A stretch of 64,000 nucleotides of DNA, taken from positions 35,587-99,586 of the forward strand of contig CADBWR010000013.1 in assembly GCA_902798425.1 (NCBI GenBank), written 5' to 3'. Within the stretch, counting starts at the first letter, position 1; every line of letters starts with the position of its first letter. The notes beneath the pieces were generated by a model. That model had not been told where the DNA came from and did no database searches. It was given only the letters and a program-made list of their open reading frames with translations. Shown piece by piece: positions 58,870 to 64,000 of the stretch. Both the position numbers and the translations under genes were made by a program. The stretch comes from an uncultured Bacteroidales bacterium. GTDB lineage: Bacteria; Bacteroidota; Bacteroidia; Bacteroidales; Bacteroidaceae.

Positions 58870-61863
58870 TTAGAATCGTCCAGGGCCACCGAAGCCACCA
58901 CCAGGACGTCCACCGCCGAAGCCACCGCCTCCGAAGCCGCCACGACCGCCACGTCCACCACGGCCGCCGCCAGGACCTCCGAAGCCAGGACCGCCCTGAC
59001 CACGACGATTGGCTCCCATGCCTCCGAACAAGTTCAGACGGTAGATGACGTGCAGCATAGCATAGTTGGTAATAGCATTATATTCCGTATCGGTACGTGA
59101 CATAGCGGAGATAGCACGGCTAAAGGTTGACTGCTCATGCAGGATGTCGTAGAGTTGCAACGATACTGTCAGCGCATTGCCGCGCAGGAACGACTGCGAC
59201 AGCTGGGCATTCCAGATGAGCTCGTTGGTGTTCATGGAGGCGTCGTTATAACCACGACGACTGTTCATATTCATGTTGGTTGACAGCTGAGTACCCCAGG
59301 GAGCAGTCAACATAATGCTACCACCATAAGAGAAGGTCCAGGTGTCGAGGTTGTTATTGCTCTGCAAATCACTGCGGGCATGCATATAATCTACCGAACC
59401 ATTCAGCTCTACTTCAAGCCAGCTGTTACGATAGCTGGCAGCCAGGCGCTCGCCATAGTTGGTAGAACGTGTCACAGACTCCTGCGAATCATGATTCATC
59501 AATTGTACGAAACCGACATTGTGGTTATAGCGTAATGTAGTGAACGTATTCACGTTAAAGTAGCCTGCAGAGTCGATAGAGGTATTGAACATCACCATGG
59601 CAAAGGCATTCCAGTTGCCGTCGATATTCTCGGGACGTGTAATATTACCACCGGTCTTTTGATCATAAGTCACCTTATTAGCAATGCTATTAGCAGTGGT
59701 CGAGAAGTTTGCATTAACCATCAAGCTGCGCTGATAGCTCTGCCAGTAGTTGTTATACTGGAAACGCATGTTCTGTGTGAACGAAGGCTTCAGTCCGGGA
59801 TTACCCTGGCGTTTGTTCAGTGGGTTTGAGTCATCTTCGATGTCAAGCAGATCGGTCATTGATGGCTGACTGGTGTTGGCACGATAGGTCAAACGCATCT
59901 GGCTGACATTTGAAATCTTCCAACGGAAGTCAGCTGTCGGTGCCCAGTTGGTCACGGTACGCTCAATGTCGGAATATTCTTTTCCTTGGTAGCGATAGTC
60001 GAGACGTGACTTTTGTGGCACCATCTGTACACCGACGTTAAAGTTGTATGCATTACGAACCACGCGCATCATAACCTCGGCTGTATGTATATAGTTTTTG
60101 TATTCAGAGAATTGGCTCAGTTTGTCGGACTTGTAATCCTCGTACGTGCCGACATTAATCAGCGACAGATAGTCGTCAAAACTACGGAACGAGGGAATTA
60201 CGCTCATGAAGTTCCATCCTTTATCGCTCAGGTCGTAGGTGCCGCGGTCGCTCTTGCTGTACTTATATTGGTACTGGTAAGAGAACTGCAGATAAGTGCG
60301 GAAAGCAATGGGCTCGCTATAGGTCAGACGGATGCTGTAGTCCCAGTTCTTGGTAGGTGTCACCGCATAACGGTTATTCTGTACATCGTCAATAGGGACA
60401 GGAATAGTAGCATAGTATTTTACCAGTTCGTTAGAGAACGACTTGCTCAGACCTTCGCTATAGTTAGCGCCCAAACGCAAAGTAATGTTTCGACCATTGT
60501 TGCTAAGTCTGCGATTAATCTGACCCCAGCCTCCTACGCTTTTGTTATCGCTGTAGCTCAGATTACTGTTGCCATTACTGTTCTTAACGATGCTATTGCC
60601 CTCTTCGTCTTTCTCATCAACAAGCTGAGAGAGCTGACTTAGCGGGTCTGTAATACCCTTAAAGCTAAAGGGGTCCTTGCTGAATGTGGCACTTCTGCCA
60701 TCCGTCAGTCCATCATTTGAGTTGTAATTGAACTGCGGACGGAACATGATATTGGTCATAGAGTCGGGAGTCCACTCAATACGGAACTGACTATTCCAAC
60801 TGTTCGAACGCGTCAGGTTGTTGTTCAGTCGGTTAGCAAAAGAGCTGACATTAGAACTCATGAAGTTCTCTGAAGATGTCTTGCTGACAGCATCGCCATT
60901 GCTATGGTTCCAACGGACACTACCATCAACAGTGATAACGTCCTTCTTCTCATAGTTCAAGTTCAGACCAACCATCTTAGTAGCGGTAAGTCCTTGACGG
61001 CCACCACCGAAACGGCCACCGCCACCACCGAAGCCCATATCGTTGACGTTGTTGGCACTGGTCATCAGGAAGGTTTTGAAGTCATCTTTCATCACACCAC
61101 CGAAGACACGGCCGCTATAACGGTCCTTAGTACCGGCTGCCAGGTCTGCATTGACCATGATTCCTTTATTCATGCCCGTCTTGATGCCAAAGTCGAGGAC
61201 TGTCTCTTCTTCACCATCGTCAATACCACTGACACGGGCCAAGTCACTCTTCTGGTCGTAGGCACGTACACGCTCAATGATTGAGGTAGGCAGGTTCTTC
61301 ATGGCGGTCTTTGTGTCACCCGTCATAAACTCCTTGCCGTCCACCATAATCTTCTTTACCTCTTTACCATTGATGGTTATCTTACCATTGTCGTCAACCT
61401 GGGCACCAGGCAGGCGCTTCACCAGCTCTTCAACAACGGAACCCTCCGGCGTACGGTAAGCAGAGGCATTATATATAAAGGTGTCAGCCTTGACAATTAC
61501 CTTCGAGGCATTACCGGTAACGGTAGTACCCTTCAGCATAATAGCGTCGGGCTTCAGCTCCAGCGTACCCAAGGCAACGTCCTTGTCGTCGCTCACCTTA
61601 ACGCGTTTGGTAAAGGGCTTGAAACCTACACACGTCACCTGCAGAATGTAATCGCCAGACTTTGGTGCGGTTACGCGGAACTTTCCTTCCAGCGAAGTCA
61701 GTCCGCCAGTAACCATTGTAGAATCACTTCGAAGTAGCTTAACGGTGGTCTGTGCTACCGGTTCTTGGCTGTCGCTCTCGACAACCACACCGCTGACATG
61801 GCGTTGAGCCATCACGACCACATTACTCAGTAAGAATAGGATAATAAATAAAAGCTTTCTCAT
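58870..61863 (-). CDS. Outer-membrane beta-barrel protein (TonB-receptor-like) with Gly-rich tail
   Basis: A 997-aa barrel protein. After a signal peptide (LLFIILFLLSNVVVMAQ) comes a carboxypeptidase-regulatory-like domain (VSGVVVESDSQEPVAQTTV), then a plug-like region (VVEELVKRLPGAQVDDNGKI) and a long barrel. This is the OMP_b-brl family of Bacteroidetes. The last 50 or so residues are unusual: a Gly/Arg/Phe/Pro-rich tail with GGRGGRGGFGGGGFGGG. Such a tail would lie beyond the usual barrel-closing strand. Its ligand is unknown. Similar repeats end the DUF4890 gene at 63189. Confidence 0.82.
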   Translation of the reverse strand: MRKLLFIILFLLSNVVVMAQRHVSGVVVESDSQEPVAQTTVKLLRSDSTMVTGGLTSLEGKFRVTAPKSGDYILQVTCVGFKPFTKRVKVSDDKDVALGTLELKPDAIMLKGTTVTGNASKVIVKADTFIYNASAYRTPEGSVVEELVKRLPGAQVDDNGKITINGKEVKKIMVDGKEFMTGDTKTAMKNLPTSIIERVRAYDQKSDLARVSGIDDGEEETVLDFGIKTGMNKGIMVNADLAAGTKDRYSGRVFGGVMKDDFKTFLMTSANNVNDMGFGGGGGRFGGGRQGLTATKMVGLNLNYEKKDVITVDGSVRWNHSNGDAVSKTSSENFMSSNVSSFANRLNNNLTRSNSWNSQFRIEWTPDSMTNIMFRPQFNYNSNDGLTDGRSATFSKDPFSFKGITDPLSQLSQLVDEKDEEGNSIVKNSNGNSNLSYSDNKSVGGWGQINRRLSNNGRNITLRLGANYSEGLSKSFSNELVKYYATIPVPIDDVQNNRYAVTPTKNWDYSIRLTYSEPIAFRTYLQFSYQYQYKYSKSDRGTYDLSDKGWNFMSVIPSFRSFDDYLSLINVGTYEDYKSDKLSQFSEYKNYIHTAEVMMRVVRNAYNFNVGVQMVPQKSRLDYRYQGKEYSDIERTVTNWAPTADFRWKISNVSQMRLTYRANTSQPSMTDLLDIEDDSNPLNKRQGNPGLKPSFTQNMRFQYNNYWQSYQRSLMVNANFSTTANSIANKVTYDQKTGGNITRPENIDGNWNAFAMVMFNTSIDSAGYFNVNTFTTLRYNHNVGFVQLMNHDSQESVTRSTNYGERLAASYRNSWLEVELNGSVDYMHARSDLQSNNNLDTWTFSYGGSIMLTAPWGTQLSTNMNMNSRRGYNDASMNTNELIWNAQLSQSFLRGNALTVSLQLYDILHEQSTFSRAISAMSRTDTEYNAITNYAMLHVIYRLNLFGGMGANRRGQGGPGFGGPGGGRGGRGGRGGFGGGGFGGGRPGGGFGGPGRF

Positions 61864-61990
61864 CGTTTAATTGTCAGTTGTTTTGCTTTCTATGACGCAC
61901 GAAACGTCGAAAAGTTTAACAAAATGAAGAAAAATGATATAAAAATAGTAATAATACGAATTTTAGTATACGATTTTGCCATAATTGTAT

Positions 61991-61998
61991 TAATTTTG
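61991..61998 (+). promoter_or_regulatory. -7 box TAATTTTG of aroB
   Basis: TAATTTTG fits TAnnTTTG, 16 nt before the ATG at 62015. The nearest TTTG is only 12 nt upstream, so the -33 box is uncertain. Confidence 0.55.
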
Positions 61999-62014
61999 CA
62001 CCCAGTAAACCACC

Positions 62015-63070
62015 ATGAATAAGCAGAAGGTAATCATATCACAGCATTTGGGGCAGTCGCTCAGCCAAGCTTTGGCAGAGTGCAGCTACAACCAGCTGTT
62101 CGTTTTGGTCGACAAAACGACGGAACAGTTATGCCTTCCCGTGCTTACCTCAGCCATCAGCCATCTTGCATCTGACATATCCGTTATCACCATAGGTGCT
62201 ACAGACCAGAACAAGACCCTTGACTCGCTGAGCCATGTCTGGAGCGAGCTGCAGCGCATGGGTGCTACACGCCATTCTCTGATGATTAATCTGGGCGGCG
62301 GCATGGTGACAGACTTAGGTGGATTTGCGGCGTCTACTTTCAAGCGCGGCATTCATTTTATCAATATTCCCACCACCCTGCTGTCTATGGTCGATGCATC
62401 AGTAGGCGGAAAGACGGGTATCAACTTCGGAGGATTGAAAAACGAGATTGGTGTCTTCAATAATGCCGACTGTGTCATTCTGGACACTGAGTTTCTGAAG
62501 ACCCTCGACCAGGAGAACATTCTCTCTGGCTATGCAGAGATGCTGAAGCATGCGCTCATCAGCAACGAAAAGATGTGGGCTGAGCATTTGCTGTACTCAC
62601 CACATGCCGATGACCTTGCACCACTCACTGCGATGATTGCTGACAGCGTAGACGTCAAGCAGCACATTGTTACTGAAGACCCGACAGAACGCGGACTGCG
62701 CAAAGCACTCAACCTGGGACATACGGCAGGGCACGCCTTTGAATCACTGGCATTGGAGCGTACGCCCATCCTTCATGGCTACGCCGTAGCCTATGGTTTG
62801 GTGGTCGAACTGTACTTGGCATGCATAAAGACCGGATTCCCCACCACCAAGATGCGCCAGACGGTACAGTTCATCAAAGAGCACTACGGCAAGATGGTGA
62901 TAACATGTGATGACTACCCCCATCTGCTGGAACTCATGCATCACGACAAGAAGAACGAGAGCAGTGCTATCAATTTCACACTGTTGGCTGACATCGGCGA
63001 TTTACGGATCAACCAGACAGCAACAGAAGAGGAAATCAAAGAGGCACTTGACTTCTATAGAGAGATTTAA
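62015..63070 (+). CDS. aroB: 3-dehydroquinate synthase
   Basis: A 351-aa NAD- and metal-dependent enzyme that makes 3-dehydroquinate from DAHP, step two of the shikimate pathway to aromatic amino acids. The NAD-binding LGGGMVTDLGGFAASTFKRG is at about residues 92-111, followed by IPTTLLSMVDASVGGKTGIN; the metal ligands are Glu in EMLKHALI and the histidines in NLGHTAGHAFE and LHGYAVAYG. It is a single gene with a terminator downstream. Confidence 0.95.
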   Translation: MNKQKVIISQHLGQSLSQALAECSYNQLFVLVDKTTEQLCLPVLTSAISHLASDISVITIGATDQNKTLDSLSHVWSELQRMGATRHSLMINLGGGMVTDLGGFAASTFKRGIHFINIPTTLLSMVDASVGGKTGINFGGLKNEIGVFNNADCVILDTEFLKTLDQENILSGYAEMLKHALISNEKMWAEHLLYSPHADDLAPLTAMIADSVDVKQHIVTEDPTERGLRKALNLGHTAGHAFESLALERTPILHGYAVAYGLVVELYLACIKTGFPTTKMRQTVQFIKEHYGKMVITCDDYPHLLELMHHDKKNESSAINFTLLADIGDLRINQTATEEEIKEALDFYREI

Positions 63071-63111
63071 GGAAAACTACTACCTATTAAAATTTGCTAA
63101 TTAACCAAGTA

Positions 63112-63147
63112 GTAGGGTCTATCCGCGAGGACAGGCCCTACTCATTT
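63112..63147 (+). terminator. Terminator after aroB
   Basis: GTAGGGTCT (63112-63120) pairs with AGGCCCTAC (63133-63141), one G-T wobble, around an inner TCC-GCGA-GGA tetraloop, followed by TCATTTTT. Confidence 0.8.
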
Positions 63148-63188
63148 TTATCAAGGCATTGATATCTCAGTGCTCATTCGTTTCGTGG

Positions 63189-63683
63189 TTAAAACTGTGG
63201 ACGGGGACCACCATGACGGCCGGGACCTCTGTGTCCACCGCGACCACCAAATCCACGACGTCCGGGACGCATCTCCTGGTACTTCTTGTACTGGTCGTCG
63301 GTCAGTATCTCCTTCAGCTTCTTCTCATACTCCTGACGTTTCTCAAAACGCTGCTTCATCTCTTCTCTCTGAGCATCAGTCAGCTGAGGACGCTCCGGAC
63401 GCTGCTGACCGTTCTGTGCTGTAGCACCTGACTCGCCATCGGGTTTAGGGGGACGAGGACCACGCATCGAAGGACCTTCAAGCACCTTCTCGTACTCTTT
63501 GTTCAGCTCCAGCACCTTCGTCTTCTGGTCGTCACTCAGTTCAAGTGCCTTCGCCAGACGATCCGTTCTCTCAGCAACGGTCATCTGCTTATGTTCACGA
63601 GGCTGATTCTTGTTCTCATTCTCTTGAGCTTGAACTGCTGTCATTGACAGGAGGGCTACAATCATTAATGCAATCTTTTTCAT
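63189..63683 (-). CDS. DUF4890-like exported protein with Arg/Gly-rich tail
   Basis: A 164-aa periplasmic protein: signal peptide IALMIVALLSMTAVQAQ, then helical regions typical of Spy/CpxP-like LTxxQ proteins (ALELSDDQKTKVLELNKEY; QLTDAQREEMKQRF; ILTDDQYKKYQEM) and an end of RRGFGGRGGHRGPGRHGG. In Enterobacteria such proteins are envelope-stress chaperones; in Bacteroidetes the function is not known. The Gly/Arg-rich tail resembles that of the large barrel protein at 58870, which may hint at a common partner. Confidence 0.75.
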   Translation of the reverse strand: MKKIALMIVALLSMTAVQAQENENKNQPREHKQMTVAERTDRLAKALELSDDQKTKVLELNKEYEKVLEGPSMRGPRPPKPDGESGATAQNGQQRPERPQLTDAQREEMKQRFEKRQEYEKKLKEILTDDQYKKYQEMRPGRRGFGGRGGHRGPGRHGGPRPQF

Positions 63684-63846
63684 ACTTTTCTTGTTTTATG
63701 GGTTATACATGTTTATTGTCTTGTCGTTATTATGACGAAATAAAGACATGAAAAGTTTAAAGCAGATTCCATTACTTTCAGCCAACGGCCTCTTTCTTTC
63801 AGCGAATCAGCGGAAACATAAAACGAGTGAATACTTCTATACAGCT

Positions 63847-63882
63847 AAAAAAGCCCCTGGGTCTTTTGGACTCAAGGGCTTT
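63847..63882 (-). terminator. Terminator of the rRNA operon (minus strand)
   Basis: Read on the minus strand, AAAGCCCTTGAGTCC is followed by a short loop and GACCCAGGGGCTTTTTT. It lies just after the 5S gene. Confidence 0.8.
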
Positions 63883-63892
63883 CCTCGTTAAA

Positions 63893-64000
<108 letters not shown>

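Overview
The window reads as chromosomal DNA of a Bacteroidales bacterium, most likely Prevotella or a close relative. The support is a short (290 aa) primary sigma factor, many promoters of the Bacteroidetes type (TTTG, about 20 bases, then TAnnTTTG), a rich set of outer-membrane barrels and lipoproteins, DUF5686 and DUF4890 proteins, and short ttaagag/cagttga simple repeats between genes. No phage, integrase or CRISPR array is visible. The right end runs into a 5S rRNA gene on the minus strand.

Layout. 1-13213 is mostly housekeeping: the tail of an LptF/LptG permease, a DEAD-box helicase, rpoD, a DUF5686 barrel, an AddAB-type helicase-nuclease pair, then a minus-strand operon (HAD phosphatase, panB, MFS transporter). 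13226-13684 is a repeat-rich intergenic region between divergent promoters. 13685-39196 is one continuous plus-strand type VI secretion (T6SS) locus of the Bacteroidetes kind. 39196-50194 holds surface lipoproteins, a Gly/Ser-rich secreted protein, udk and a TonB-dependent receptor followed by two OB-fold lipoproteins. 50269-51731 has a REP-associated transposase gene with palindromes and a broken rpmE2. The rest is a nuclease lipoprotein, glutathione peroxidase, trxB, an unusual AraC regulator, a sodium:solute symporter, a TrpB2-type tryptophan synthase beta chain, a large outer-membrane barrel, aroB, a DUF4890 protein and the 5S gene.

The T6SS locus encodes the unfoldase (TssH), sheath (TssB, TssC), three or four Hcp-fold tube proteins, a very long VgrG, a PAAR-like tip and the baseplate proteins TssG, TssK, TssE and TssF. 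TssJ, TssL and TssM are not seen; three exported or membrane proteins at 34785-39196 take the position where membrane-complex genes would be expected.

The most striking content is a complete set of ubiquitin-like conjugation parts interleaved with the baseplate genes: an E1-like adenylating enzyme (28521-29687), a beta-grasp ubiquitin-like protein that ends directly in glycine (33825-34148), an E2-like UBC-fold protein with an HPN motif and a candidate catalytic cysteine (34174-34788), and a membrane lipoprotein with a RING-H2 zinc-ligand pattern plus a C-terminal FHA-like domain (36824-39196). Gene spacing is 4-nt overlaps to 25 nt across the block, so the genes look co-transcribed with the baseplate. 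I infer that the cascade modifies a T6SS component or effector, or controls assembly at the membrane. No JAB/MPN or other deconjugating peptidase was found in the window. Bacterial E1/E2/Ubl/RING operons are known from earlier comparative genomics; I do not know of a described one built into a T6SS operon.
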